This document shows positions 1 through 9,209 of a DNA stretch of 64,000 nt, piece by piece; position 1 is the first letter of the stretch, and each line of letters begins with the position of its first letter. The DNA comes from Isoptericola croceus (GTDB lineage Bacteria > Actinomycetota > Actinomycetes > Actinomycetales > Cellulomonadaceae): assembly GCF_029382255.1 (NCBI RefSeq), contig NZ_JARLLG010000001.1:1116001-1180000 (forward strand), in the 5' to 3' direction. The translations under genes were made by a program, and so were the position numbers. The notes under the pieces were generated by a model. It saw nothing but the letters and a program-made list of their open reading frames with translations, made no database searches and was not told the origin of the DNA.

Positions 1-1
1 G

Positions 2-658
2 TACGTCGGGGCTCACCCCATGGCTGGTACCGAGCACAGCGGGTTCGACGCCTCGGACGTCGGGCTGCTCGACGCGGTGCGGTGGGCCGTCACCGTCGAC
101 GCGGCGGTCGACCCGGCGCGGCTCGAGGCGGTCCTCGCCCTGGTCACGGGTCCCTGCGCGGGGACGGTCGCGGTGCTCACCGACGAGGTGCACGACGAGG
201 CGGCGGCGCTCGTCAGCCACGTGCCGCACGTGGTCGCGACCCAGCTGCTCAACGCCGTCGCCGGCGCGCCGGTGCGGGAGGTCGCGCTCGGCCTCGCCGC
301 CGGCAGCTTCCGCGACGGCACCCGGGTGGCGTTCACCGACCCGGCCCGCACCGAGGCGATGGTCACGCAGAACGCGGCCTGGGTCGCACCGGCGCTGCGC
401 AAGGTCGTGCGAGACCTGGAGCTGGTCATCGCAGCGCTGGAGTCGAACGGCTCGACGCACGCCTTCTTCCGCACCGCCGACGACGTCCGGGCGGCGGGCC
501 GCCGGCAGACGTCTCCTGGCGTGAGCACCGGCGCGGTGGAGCAGGTGCCGTTGGTCGGCGACTGGCCGGCTCTGCTGGTCCGGCGCTGCACAACGGGCGT
601 CGTCGTGGTCGGCATCACGCCCACCGCTGTCGAGGTGGCGCCGGCACCCGCGAGGTAG
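2..658 (+). CDS. tyrA: Prephenate dehydrogenase, C-terminal part (5' cut by window edge)
   Basis: Oxidative decarboxylation of prephenate to 4-hydroxyphenylpyruvate in tyrosine synthesis. The open frame runs in from the left edge. It begins with the substrate-binding signature GAHPMAGTEHSG (bases 8-43), so the ATG at 20 is internal and the NAD-binding Rossmann half lies outside the window. The rest matches the all-helical C-terminal half of the family: a DEVHDEAAALVSHVPHVVA stretch, then LAAGSFRDGTRVA, then the helix before the VRDLELVIAAL segment. The last 50 residues are a poorly conserved tail. The stop TAG is followed by a GAGGTAGCGC motif that recurs at other gene ends. Confidence 0.88.
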   Translation, partial: YVGAHPMAGTEHSGFDASDVGLLDAVRWAVTVDAAVDPARLEAVLALVTGPCAGTVAVLTDEVHDEAAALVSHVPHVVATQLLNAVAGAPVREVALGLAAGSFRDGTRVAFTDPARTEAMVTQNAAWVAPALRKVVRDLELVIAALESNGSTHAFFRTADDVRAAGRRQTSPGVSTGAVEQVPLVGDWPALLVRRCTTGVVVVGITPTAVEVAPAPAR

Positions 659-674
659 CGCGGAATCGGCGAGG

Positions 675-974
675 TCAGTCGCGCGGGCGCGCGGTCCTTC
701 GTTCCGGGCGTGGTGGGATCGCCTTGGCGGCCTCGACGTCGGCCGCGGCCACCCGGACCACGGTCCCGGCCCCTGGCGCGTCGGCCCGGGCCGGGTCGCG
801 CCGCAGGGTCATCCCGTCGGTGCCTGACGCGACGACGACGCCGACGACGTCGGTCCAGCGCTGCCCGGTCGCCTCGGCCTCGGCGGAGGTCAGGCGGCGG
901 CGCACCACGACCCGGGTCCCGGCCGGCCAGTCTCGCCAGTCGGACGATCCGGGGAGCGCGTGCGGGTTTGTCAC
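675..974 (-). CDS. Small SH3-like domain protein
   Basis: 99-residue soluble protein with a GTG start. Residues 12-70 (WRDWPAGTRVVVRRRL onwards) look like the small beta-barrel SH3-like domain found at the N-terminus of actinobacterial GNAT acetyltransferases of the Rv0428c type. Here it stands alone, with no acetyltransferase domain. It is divergent from the ferredoxin gene, and a TAGTAT box seven bases before the GTG suggests a leaderless message. The tail is basic and Arg/Pro-rich. Function unknown; the SH3 assignment is from pattern memory. Confidence 0.65.
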   Translation of the reverse strand: MTNPHALPGSSDWRDWPAGTRVVVRRRLTSAEAEATGQRWTDVVGVVVASGTDGMTLRRDPARADAPGAGTVVRVAAADVEAAKAIPPRPERRTARPRD

Positions 975-980
975 GTGAGC

Positions 981-987
981 GATACTA
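981..987. promoter_or_regulatory. Overlapping divergent -10 elements
   Basis: On the minus strand TAGTAT (982-987) lies 7 bases before the GTG of the SH3-like gene (leaderless). On the plus strand GATACT (981-986) could serve fdxA with a leader of about 53 bases. The two boxes overlap, so the promoters should compete. Confidence 0.45.
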
Positions 988-1045
988 GAGTGCCCCGAGT
1001 ACGACCGGAGCTCGCTCCACCCCCGTGACCTGAAAGGGAACTGCA

Positions 1046-1363
1046 GTGACCTACGTGATCGCTCAGCCGTGCGTCGATGTCAAGGACAAGGCGTGCATCG
1101 AGGAGTGTCCCGTGGACTGCATCTACGAGGGCTCCCGCTCGCTCTACATCCACCCGGACGAGTGCGTCGACTGCGGCGCCTGCGAGCCGGTGTGCCCCGT
1201 CGAGGCCATCTACTACGAGGATGACGTCCCCGAAGAGTGGAAGGACTACTACCGGGCGAACGTCGAGTTCTTCGACGACCTCGGCTCGCCGGGCGGCGCG
1301 GCGAAGATGGGCGTCATCGAGAAGGACGACCCGATGATCGCCGGCCTGCCCCCGCAGGCCTGA
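1046..1363 (+). CDS. fdxA: 7Fe ferredoxin
   Basis: Electron carrier with one [3Fe-4S] and one [4Fe-4S] cluster, 105 residues, usual for FdxA/FdxC. Cysteines at 9, 17, 21, 25, 40, 43, 46 and 50 follow the seven-iron pattern: by family analogy C9, C17 and C50 hold the 3Fe cluster and C21, C40, C43 and C46 the 4Fe cluster. The C-terminal extension (WKDYYRANVEFFDDLGSPGGAAK) is typical of actinobacterial members. GTG start with a good ribosome site (AAAGGGA) 6 bases upstream, unlike the many leaderless genes here. Followed 21 bases later by dapC, an association also seen in mycobacteria. Confidence 0.95.
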   Translation: MTYVIAQPCVDVKDKACIEECPVDCIYEGSRSLYIHPDECVDCGACEPVCPVEAIYYEDDVPEEWKDYYRANVEFFDDLGSPGGAAKMGVIEKDDPMIAGLPPQA

Positions 1364-1384
1364 GCGCTGCCGCCGGACGCAGGG

Positions 1385-2533
1385 ATGGGATTCGCGGACC
1401 TCAGGTCCCTCGCCTATCCGTGGGACACGCTGGGTGAGGTCCGGGCGACGGCAGCCGCTCATCCCGGCGGGATGGTCGACCTGTCGGTCGGCACGCCCGT
1501 CGACCCCACCCCGGAGGTGGTCCGCGGCGCCCTCGCCGGTGCCGCGGACGCCCCGGGGTACCCCCTGACATACGGCACCGGCGCCCTGCGCGACGCCGTC
1601 GCGGGCTGGTTCGCCCGGCGTCGCGGTGTCCCGGGTCTGGACCCGGCCGGTGTCATGCCGACGGTCGGTTCCAAGGAGCTGGTGGGGCTCCTGCCGAGCC
1701 TGCTGCGCCTCGGCCCCGGCGACGTCGTCGTCCACCCCGAGATCGCCTACCCGACCTACGACGTGGGCGCGCGGCTCGCCGGTGCGACGCCGCTCCCCGC
1801 CGACGACGTCGCTGCCTGGGCCGGGCGCTCCGACGTGCGGCTCGTCTGGGTGAACTCGCCCTCCAACCCCACCGGGGCGGTCGCCGACGTCGACCATCTG
1901 CGCGCGGTCGTGACGGCGGCCCGGGAGATCGGTGCTGTCGTCGTGGGCGACGAGTGCTACGCCGAGCTGCCGTGGGACCCGCGGTGGATCGGTCCCGACG
2001 GCGGGAGCCTCGTGCCCAGCCTGCTCGACCCTCGGGTCAACGGTGGTTCCCTCGACGGGCTCCTGGTCGCTTACTCGTTGTCGAAGCAGTCGAACCTCGC
2101 GGGGTACCGGGCGGCGTTCGTGGCGGGTGATCCCGCCCTCGTCGGCGACCTGGTCGCCACCCGCAAGCACCTGGGCATGATCGTGCCCGCACCCGTGCAG
2201 GTCGCGATGATCGCGGCGCTGGGTGACGACGACCATGTCGACGTGCAGCGCGAGCGGTACCGCCGGCGTCGGGAAACGCTGCTGCCGGCGCTGCGCAGCG
2301 CCGGCTTCGCCGTCGATCACTCGGAGGCGGGGCTCTACCTGTGGGTCCGGCCCGACGACGGTGCCGCAGGCCCGACGACCTCGCGCGAGCTCGCCAAGTG
2401 GTTCGCCCGGCGTGGCGTGCTCGTCGGACCGGGCGAGTTCTACGGCGCTGCCGGTGCGGGACACGTCCGCGTGGCGCTGACCGCGAGCGACCAGGACGTC
2501 GCCGCTGCTGTGGCACGCATCACAGCGTCTTGA
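1385..2533 (+). CDS. dapC: Succinyldiaminopimelate transaminase
   Basis: Class I/II PLP aminotransferase converting N-succinyl-2-amino-6-ketopimelate to N-succinyl-LL-DAP (lysine and peptidoglycan DAP). The PLP lysine is K234 in SLSKQSNLAGYR. Upstream are the NSPSNPTG motif and DECYAELPW, which contact the cofactor. 382 residues, within the family range. It lies just after fdxA and near dapD/dapE, which supports DapC over a generic aspartate aminotransferase-like enzyme. Likely co-transcribed with fdxA. Confidence 0.88.
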   Translation: MGFADLRSLAYPWDTLGEVRATAAAHPGGMVDLSVGTPVDPTPEVVRGALAGAADAPGYPLTYGTGALRDAVAGWFARRRGVPGLDPAGVMPTVGSKELVGLLPSLLRLGPGDVVVHPEIAYPTYDVGARLAGATPLPADDVAAWAGRSDVRLVWVNSPSNPTGAVADVDHLRAVVTAAREIGAVVVGDECYAELPWDPRWIGPDGGSLVPSLLDPRVNGGSLDGLLVAYSLSKQSNLAGYRAAFVAGDPALVGDLVATRKHLGMIVPAPVQVAMIAALGDDDHVDVQRERYRRRRETLLPALRSAGFAVDHSEAGLYLWVRPDDGAAGPTTSRELAKWFARRGVLVGPGEFYGAAGAGHVRVALTASDQDVAAAVARITAS

Positions 2534-2574
2534 CGCGGGGATTGGAACCGCATGGGATTGGAGGGTAGTTTCAA

Positions 2575-2611
2575 CCTCAGGGCGAGGCCGTCCTGCGGAG
2601 ACGCCCTCAGG
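2575..2611 (+). terminator. Imperfect stem-loop after dapC
   Basis: Arms CCTCAGGGCG (2575-2584) and CGCCCTCAGG (2602-2611) pair with one mismatch and a 17-base loop. There is no U-tract. It could end the fdxA-dapC transcript or lie in the gltA leader. The rest of the 169-base gap shows no clear gltA -10 box. Confidence 0.3.
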
Positions 2612-2702
2612 TGGTCCCGTGCGGTAGTCCATGACATTGCCATGAGTTCACGTGTCCCAGGTCCCGATGACGGGGCCGTGGGGACCGTCAGGGAAGGAAG
2701 AC

Positions 2703-4002
<1,300 letters not shown>

Positions 4003-4004
<2 letters not shown>

Positions 4005-4030
4005 GGTAGCGCTCGAACGAGCGCTACCTC
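4003..4030. terminator. Bidirectional palindromic terminator
   Basis: A perfect 13-bp inverted repeat, GAGGTAGCGCTCG / CGAGCGCTACCTC with a 2-base centre (4016-4017), starts inside the gltA stop codon and ends one base before the stop codon of the convergent gene. There is no U-tract on either strand. Confidence 0.7.
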
Positions 4031-4031
4031 G

Positions 4032-4925
4032 TCACTCCGTGGGGGTGCCCACGGTGACCTCGACCGTGCCCGACGGCGGCGCGTCCGCCTCCTCGTCGAG
4101 CGGCGCCCACGCGGCGTCGTCACGGGTCCAGACCTGGTCGCCGGTGCGGACCTCGACGGCGGCCGTGCCCTTCGCCGTGGCCACAGCCCAGTGAGCCACG
4201 GCCCAGGTGGACTGCTCGGCGTCCTCGTCGTCCAGGGCGGTCGCGTCGATCGACCAGACCGGTCCGACGGCGGAGACAGCCTCGGCCGGGAGCCCCAGGT
4301 CGCGGGACAGGCGTTCGGAGAGCTCGACGGGCTCGTCGTCGTCGGTCGTCAGGCCGAACAGCTCGCAGGTCACGGAGGCGGGGGAGTGTCCGGTGAGCGA
4401 CGACGCCCAGGCGCGTGACCGCGTCTCGTGCTGGGCGTAGGCGTCGGGGAACGCCGAGCGCTGCACCGCTTGAGCGGCCACCGTGACGTCCAGGTCGTGC
4501 CAGCCATCGACCTGCTCGAGCCCGGCGTAGAAGGCGTTCGTCGAGTACTCGGGATCCATGATCTCGGCCGGGGTCCCCCAGCCCTGCGAGGGGCGCTGCT
4601 GGAACAGCCCGAGCGAGTCCCGGTCGCCGTATTCGATGTTGACCAGGCTCGACTCCTGCAGCGCGGTGGCCACCCCGATGGTGCCCGCCCGCGCCGGCAG
4701 GCCGCGCTGGATCGACGTGCCCACGATCAGCGCGGCGTTCTGCGCCTGGACCGGCGTGAGGTACCACGAGGTGCCGTCCAGGTCCGCCGCGCACCGCTCG
4801 CGGATCAGGTCGGGCTCGCGGGCCGACAGGAACCAGAGCACACCGCCCACCGCCAGTGCCCCGACAGCGAGGATGGCGACGACGGCACCCGCCGTGCCGG
4901 CGGCGGAGCGCCGTCGTCGGGCCAT
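4032..4925 (-). CDS. Membrane-anchored lysozyme-fold protein
   Basis: 297 residues. A basic start (MARRRR) and one membrane helix (about residues 12-33) are followed by an extracytoplasmic domain. Residues 80-130 (ATALQESSLVNI, then DRDSLGLFQQRPSQGWGT) resemble the catalytic core of lytic transglycosylase-type domains, with the Glu of LQES as candidate acid and SLGLFQQR as the following motif. This actinobacterial family is sometimes misannotated as a heavy-metal transporter. The C-terminal third is acidic and Ala/Asp-rich. Its ATG overlaps the dapD stop, so it is translated with dapD; a DAP enzyme and a cell-wall enzyme would both serve peptidoglycan. Activity is inferred, not shown. Confidence 0.7.
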   Translation of the reverse strand: MARRRRSAAGTAGAVVAILAVGALAVGGVLWFLSAREPDLIRERCAADLDGTSWYLTPVQAQNAALIVGTSIQRGLPARAGTIGVATALQESSLVNIEYGDRDSLGLFQQRPSQGWGTPAEIMDPEYSTNAFYAGLEQVDGWHDLDVTVAAQAVQRSAFPDAYAQHETRSRAWASSLTGHSPASVTCELFGLTTDDDEPVELSERLSRDLGLPAEAVSAVGPVWSIDATALDDEDAEQSTWAVAHWAVATAKGTAAVEVRTGDQVWTRDDAAWAPLDEEADAPPSGTVEVTVGTPTE

Positions 4926-5890
4926 CAGTTGGCGTGCAGCGCGGCGTTGAGCTCGACGCCGGACGCGCGGGCGAGCACCTCGACGGCGCCGGTGCGCGAG
5001 TTGCGGCGGAAGAGCAGGTTGTCGCGCCCGGACAGCTCGAGCGCCTTGACCACGCGTGGTTCGCCGTCGTCGCCCATCTCGCCGAGCACGGTGACCTTGG
5101 TGCCGGCCGTGACGTACAGGCCGGCCTCGACGACGCAGTCGTCGCCGAGACGGATGCCGAGGCCGGCGTTCGCCCCGAGGAGGCAGCGTTCGCCGATGGA
5201 GATGATCTCCTTGCCCCCGCCGGACAGGGTGCCCATGATCGAGGCGCCGCCGCCGACGTCGGACCCGTCACCCACGACGACGCCCGCGGAGATCCGGCCC
5301 TCGACCATCGACGCGCCGAGCGTGCCCGCGTTGAAGTTCACGAAGCCCTCGTGCATGACCGTGGTGCCCTCGGCCAGGTGCGCGCCGAGCCGCACCCGGT
5401 CCGCGTCGGCGATGCGCACGCCGGACGGCACGACGTAGTCGACCATGCGCGGGAACTTGTCGATGCCGTACACCGTCACCGGCTTGTCCGTCGACGCACG
5501 CAGGCGCAGCCGCGTGGTCTCGAACCCTTCCACGCAGCACGGTCCGTGGGAGGTCCAGACGACGTTCGTGAGCTTGCCGAACACTCCCTCGAGGTTGAGC
5601 CCGTGCGGCGGGACCAGCCGGTGGGAGATCAGGTGCAGGCGCAGGTAGGCGTCCGCGGCGTCGGCCGGCGGGGCGTCCAGGTCGATCTCGGTGCGGACGA
5701 CGGAGACGTCCACGCGTCGTGCGTCGTCGCGCTGCGAGAGAGCGGCGAGGTCGACGGGCACGTCGACGTCGTCTGGCGCCTCGCCGAGCGTGGGAGCGGG
5801 GTACCAGACGTCGAGCGTGGTGCCGTCGTCGGCCACGGTCGCGAGGCCGAGTCCCCAGGCGGTACGGGTGGAGGTGGTGGGCGTCGTCAT
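4925..5890 (-). CDS. dapD: Tetrahydrodipicolinate N-succinyltransferase
   Basis: Succinylates tetrahydrodipicolinate in the DAP/lysine pathway. 321 residues; this is the long actinobacterial DapD form. The C-terminal half is a left-handed beta-helix of hexapeptide repeats ([39 protein letters not shown], then [19 protein letters not shown]). The central domain carries the [13 protein letters not shown] region. Divergent from dapE with 38 bases between the start codons. A TAGGCT box 6 bases before the ATG makes it a leaderless candidate. The stop overlaps the start of the next minus-strand gene. Confidence 0.94.
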   Translation of the reverse strand: MTTPTTSTRTAWGLGLATVADDGTTLDVWYPAPTLGEAPDDVDVPVDLAALSQRDDARRVDVSVVRTEIDLDAPPADAADAYLRLHLISHRLVPPHGLNLEGVFGKLTNVVWTSHGPCCVEGFETTRLRLRASTDKPVTVYGIDKFPRMVDYVVPSGVRIADADRVRLGAHLAEGTTVMHEGFVNFNAGTLGASMVEGRISAGVVVGDGSDVGGGASIMGTLSGGGKEIISIGERCLLGANAGLGIRLGDDCVVEAGLYVTAGTKVTVLGEMGDDGEPRVVKALELSGRDNLLFRRNSRTGAVEVLARASGVELNAALHAN

Positions 5891-5896
5891 GTCATC

Positions 5897-5922
5897 AGCC
5901 TATCGGCGCGAGATGGCACGAT
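5897..5922. promoter_or_regulatory. Back-to-back dapD and dapE -10 elements
   Basis: Minus-strand TAGGCT at 5897-5902 sits 6 bases before dapD's ATG. Plus-strand CACGAT at 5917-5922 sits 6 bases before dapE's GTG. Both genes would be leaderless. The -35 region of each promoter must reach into or past the other's -10, within a 38-base gap. Confidence 0.5.
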
Positions 5923-5928
5923 GAACGG

Positions 5929-7074
5929 GTGACCAGCCAACAGAACCGCTTCGACCCCGCCCTGACCGAGCCCGCCACGCTCGCCACGTCCGACCTCGTC
6001 GACCTGCTCGCCGCCGTGTGTGACATCGAGTCGGTCTCGGGCGACGAGGCGGCCCTGGCGGACGCCGTCGAGGCGCTCCTGGCCGACCAGCCGCACCTCG
6101 AGGTCACGCGCGACGGCGACGCGGTGGTCGCACGCACCCTGCTGGGCCGGGACCGCCGCGTCGTGCTGGCGGGCCACCTGGACACCGTCCCGCTCACCGA
6201 TCCGCCGAACCTGCCGACCCGGCTGGAGGGGACCGGCGACGACCGGGTGCTGTGGGGTCGTGGGACCGTCGACATGAAGGCGGGGATCGCCGTCATGCTG
6301 GCGCTCGCCGTCGAGCTGGGCCGGCCGGGCAGCGAGCCGGCGGTGGACCTCACCTACGTCTTCTACGACCACGAGGAGGTGGAGGCCACGAAGAGCGGGC
6401 TCGGCCGCCTGGTGCGCAACCGCCCCGAGCTGCTCACGGGCGACTTCGCCGTCCTCGGCGAACCGACGTCGGCCGACATCGAGGGGGGCTGCCAGGGGAC
6501 GATCCGCGTGGACGTGCGCACCCGTGGCGTCGCGGCCCACTCCGCCCGCTCCTGGCGCGGGGAGAACGCGATCCACGCCGCCGCGCCGATCCTGGCCCGG
6601 TTGACGGCCTACGAACCGGCCGAGGTCGAGGTCGACGGGCTCCGCTACCGCGAGGGCGTCAACGCCGTCGGCATCCGTGGGGGCATCGCCGGCAACGTGG
6701 TGCCGGACGAGTGCACCGTCACCGTCAACTACCGGTTCGCGCCCTCGCGCGACCTCGCCGAGGCCGAGGCGCACCTCCGGGACCTCTTCGACGGCTACGA
6801 GGTGACCGTCACCGACGCCTCGCCCGCCGCCCGCCCGGGGCTCGACGACCCGCTCGCCGCGGAGTTCGTCGCCGCCGTGCTCGAGCTCACCGGGGGGGAG
6901 CCGAAGCCCAAGTTCGGGTGGACCGACGTCGCCCGGTTCGCCGAGCTCGGGATCCCGGCGGTGAACTTCGCCCCCGGCGACCCGTCGCTCGCGCACGCGG
7001 ACGACGAGCGGGTTCCCGTCCGTGAGCTCGGCGTCTGCCGCGACGCGCTGCGCACCTGGCTGCGCGGTGCGTAG
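5929..7074 (+). CDS. dapE: Succinyl-diaminopimelate desuccinylase
   Basis: Zinc hydrolase of the M20 family that releases succinate from N-succinyl-LL-DAP. 381 residues. Metal and catalytic motifs: GHLDTVPLTD, WGRGTVDMKAGIA (bridging Asp), YDHEEVEA (general-base Glu pair), GEPTSADIEGGCQG, and AHSARSWRGENAIH from the dimerization domain. Start GTG 5929 is chosen because the CACGAT box is correctly placed and because upstream extension of the frame would run into the dapD promoter. Sits opposite dapD and upstream of a LOG gene, the order known from mycobacteria. Confidence 0.94.
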   Translation: MTSQQNRFDPALTEPATLATSDLVDLLAAVCDIESVSGDEAALADAVEALLADQPHLEVTRDGDAVVARTLLGRDRRVVLAGHLDTVPLTDPPNLPTRLEGTGDDRVLWGRGTVDMKAGIAVMLALAVELGRPGSEPAVDLTYVFYDHEEVEATKSGLGRLVRNRPELLTGDFAVLGEPTSADIEGGCQGTIRVDVRTRGVAAHSARSWRGENAIHAAAPILARLTAYEPAEVEVDGLRYREGVNAVGIRGGIAGNVVPDECTVTVNYRFAPSRDLAEAEAHLRDLFDGYEVTVTDASPAARPGLDDPLAAEFVAAVLELTGGEPKPKFGWTDVARFAELGIPAVNFAPGDPSLAHADDERVPVRELGVCRDALRTWLRGA

Positions 7075-7077
7075 TCT
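7072..7077 (+). promoter_or_regulatory. Leaderless -10 for the LOG gene
   Basis: TAGTCT, whose TAG is also the stop codon of dapE, stands 7 bases before the ATG at 7085. Confidence 0.5.
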
Positions 7078-7084
7078 CGCTCCC

Positions 7085-7864
7085 ATGAGCGAACGTACCG
7101 ACGACGGCGTCCAGCAGACGGGGCGGGGCTACCGCAAGGGCCCGGTCCTGCTGCGCGGCACCGAGATCCCCGACACCACCACCGACCAGCGGCTGCTGGC
7201 CACCGGGGAGGGGACCGACTGGGTGCACTCCGACCCGTGGCGGGTGATGCGCATCCAGGCCGAGTTCGTCGAGGGCTTCGGCGCGCTCGCCGAGGTCGGC
7301 CCCGCCGTGTCGGTGTTCGGGTCCGCACGCACCCGGAACGACCACCCGGACTACGACCTCGCGGTCGAGGTCGGGCGTCGGTTGGTCGACGCCGGGTACG
7401 CGGTGATCACCGGTGGCGGTCCGGGCATCATGGAGGCCGCCAACAAGGGAGCCGCGGACGCCGGCGGCACGTCGATCGGCCTCGGCATCGAGCTGCCCTT
7501 CGAGCAGGGCATGAACGAGTACGTCAACCGCGGGGTGAGCTTTCGGTACTTCTTCGCCCGCAAGACGATGTTCGTCAAGTACGCCCAGGGCTTCATCGTG
7601 CTCCCCGGCGGTTTCGGGACCTTCGACGAGCTCTTCGAGGCGATCACCCTGGTCCAGACGCACAAGGTCACCGGCTTCCCCCTGGTCCTGGTCGGGACGG
7701 AGTACTGGAGCGGCCTGCTGGAGTGGGTGCGCACCGCGGTCGTCGACCGGGGCATGGTCAGTCCCACGGACCTCGACCTGCTCCACCTGACCGACTCCGC
7801 CGACGACGCGGTGGCGTACGTGATCGAGCGGGGGCGGGCGCTCGCCGCCGAGTTCCGCGCGTGA
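7085..7864 (+). CDS. LOG family nucleotide phosphoribohydrolase (TIGR00730)
   Basis: 259-residue lysine-decarboxylase-like (LOG) protein; family members release cytokinin-type bases from nucleoside 5'-monophosphates. The defining motif PGGFGTFDELFE is present near residue 180, with VFGSAR and the Rossmann loop ITGGGPGIMEAANKGA before it. The first 70 residues form an actinobacterial extension with RKGPVLLRGTEIP. The upstream frame is open to 7022, but the -10 box supports 7085. It overlaps folP2 by GTGA. Physiological substrate unknown. Confidence 0.88.
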   Translation: MSERTDDGVQQTGRGYRKGPVLLRGTEIPDTTTDQRLLATGEGTDWVHSDPWRVMRIQAEFVEGFGALAEVGPAVSVFGSARTRNDHPDYDLAVEVGRRLVDAGYAVITGGGPGIMEAANKGAADAGGTSIGLGIELPFEQGMNEYVNRGVSFRYFFARKTMFVKYAQGFIVLPGGFGTFDELFEAITLVQTHKVTGFPLVLVGTEYWSGLLEWVRTAVVDRGMVSPTDLDLLHLTDSADDAVAYVIERGRALAAEFRA

Positions 7865-8817
7865 TCCCGCCTGCTGGCGCGCCGCTCGTGCTGCGCGGTC
7901 GTGAGGTGGGCCGCGAGCCGGGGGGTGTGGTGCGCCCGGTGGTGATGGCGATCGTCAACCGGACCACCGATTCGTTCTACGCGCCGGCCAGGTTCGCGGA
8001 CGACGGGCCCGCGCTCGAGGCGGCCCACACCGCGCTCGCCGACGGCGCGGCCATCCTCGACGTCGGCGGCGTGCGAGCGGGCGTCGGCCCCGAGATCGGT
8101 GCCGCCGAGGAGATCGACCGCGTCGTGCCCTTCGTCGAACGAGTGCGCGCCGAGCTGCCCGGGCTGCTCGTCAGTGTCGACACCTGGCGCTCCGAGGTGG
8201 CCCGGGCGGCCGTGGCGGCGGGCGCCGACCTGATCAACGACACGTGGGCGGGGCATGACCCGGCACTCGTCGAGGTGGCGGGGACGGCCGGGGTGGGTGT
8301 GGTCTGCTCGCACACGGGCGGGGCACAGCCCCGTACCGACCCCTGGCGCGTGACGTACCCCCCTCCGGACGAGGACGTCGACGGCGAGGGCTTGCCGGCG
8401 CACGAGTCGGACCTGCGCGACGGCGTGACGCGCGACGTCGTCGCCACGTTGCGCACCGCGGCAGAGCGAGCCGTCGCGTGCGGTGTTCCGCCGTCGTCGG
8501 TGCTGGTGGACCCCACCCACGACTTCGGCAAGAACACCTGGCACTCGCTGCACCTGCTGCGCCGCACCGAGGTGCTGGCCGGGCTCGGGTACCCGGTCCT
8601 GATGGCGCTCAGCCGCAAGGACTTCGTCGGGGAGACCCTCGACCTCGCCCCGGCGGACCGCCTGGCGGGGACGCTCGCCGCGACGGCGCTCGCGGCGTGG
8701 CATGGTGCCCGCGTCTTCCGCACGCACGACGTCGCGGCGACGCGGCAGGCGCTCGAGATGGTGGCGGCCGTCCGCGACGAGGCGCCGCCCCGTGCGGCTC
8801 TGCGCGGTATGGCGTGA
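7861..8817 (+). CDS. folP2: FolP2-type dihydropteroate synthase-like protein
   Basis: TIM-barrel protein of the DHPS family, 318 residues from the GTG that overlaps the previous stop. Family landmarks: MAIVNRTTDSFY (canonical enzymes read NVTPDSFSDGG), SVDTWRSEVA, LINDTWAG, HTGGAQPRTDP, and the SRKDFVG loop. The GGxSTRPG loop that binds pterin/pABA in true FolP1 is replaced by DVGGVRAGVG. This matches mycobacterial FolP2, reported not to complement DHPS. So it probably does not make dihydropteroate. The mycobacterial neighbour gpgS is absent here. Confidence 0.82.
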   Translation: MIPPAGAPLVLRGREVGREPGGVVRPVVMAIVNRTTDSFYAPARFADDGPALEAAHTALADGAAILDVGGVRAGVGPEIGAAEEIDRVVPFVERVRAELPGLLVSVDTWRSEVARAAVAAGADLINDTWAGHDPALVEVAGTAGVGVVCSHTGGAQPRTDPWRVTYPPPDEDVDGEGLPAHESDLRDGVTRDVVATLRTAAERAVACGVPPSSVLVDPTHDFGKNTWHSLHLLRRTEVLAGLGYPVLMALSRKDFVGETLDLAPADRLAGTLAATALAAWHGARVFRTHDVAATRQALEMVAAVRDEAPPRAALRGMA

Positions 8818-8840
8818 CCGGGAGTGGATCCGGCCCGCAG

Positions 8841-8862
8841 TAGAATGGTGAGGCACGCCTCA
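8841..8862 (+). promoter_or_regulatory. Promoter and palindrome before the DUF3117 gene
   Basis: A TAGAAT -10 box (8841-8846) is followed directly by the palindrome TGAGGC-AC-GCCTCA (8849-8862), at the expected transcription start. The leader to the ATG at 8968 would be about 110-115 bases and contains a small hairpin (GTCGC-CGGG-GCGAC). Confidence 0.4.
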
Positions 8863-8967
8863 ACCTGCGTGGCCGTGCCGGCAGCGTCGACCCGTCGCCG
8901 GGGCGACAGGCTGGGACTGGGGCAGGTGGGGGCAGGAGAACCGGACAACGGAAATGGAGAGCCACAC

Positions 8968-9135
8968 ATGGCTGCGATGAAGCCGCGCACGGGCGATGGT
9001 CCGCTCGAGGTCACCAAGGAGGGACGCGGCATCGTCATGCGGGTCCCGTTGGAGGGCGGCGGTCGTCTGGTCGTCGAGCTGAACGCGACCGAGGCGGGCG
9101 AGCTGGGGGAGGCCCTCCAGGCCGTCACCGGCTGA
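8968..9135 (+). CDS. DUF3117 small protein
   Basis: 55-residue protein (starts [15 protein letters not shown]) of the actinobacteria-wide DUF3117 family, equivalent to mycobacterial Rv1211. Predicted as a small beta-rich soluble protein; function unknown. Preceded by a ribosome site (GGAGA) and a long leader. Ends just before a strong bidirectional hairpin. Its position between folP2 and the sigE cluster is the conserved one. Confidence 0.93.
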   Translation: MAAMKPRTGDGPLEVTKEGRGIVMRVPLEGGGRLVVELNATEAGELGEALQAVTG

Positions 9136-9156
9136 GCGGCTCAGGCCGACGAACTC

Positions 9157-9190
9157 ACGGGCGCGGAGCGGATTCTTGCTCCGCGCCCGT
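9157..9190. terminator. Bidirectional terminator hairpin
   Basis: A perfect 13-bp stem, ACGGGCGCGGAGC (9157-9169) with GCTCCGCGCCCGT (9178-9190), and loop GGATTCTT. It lies between the convergent DUF3117 and methyltransferase genes. Confidence 0.8.
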
Positions 9191-9209
9191 CGCGTTGCCC
9201 GACGGGCGT

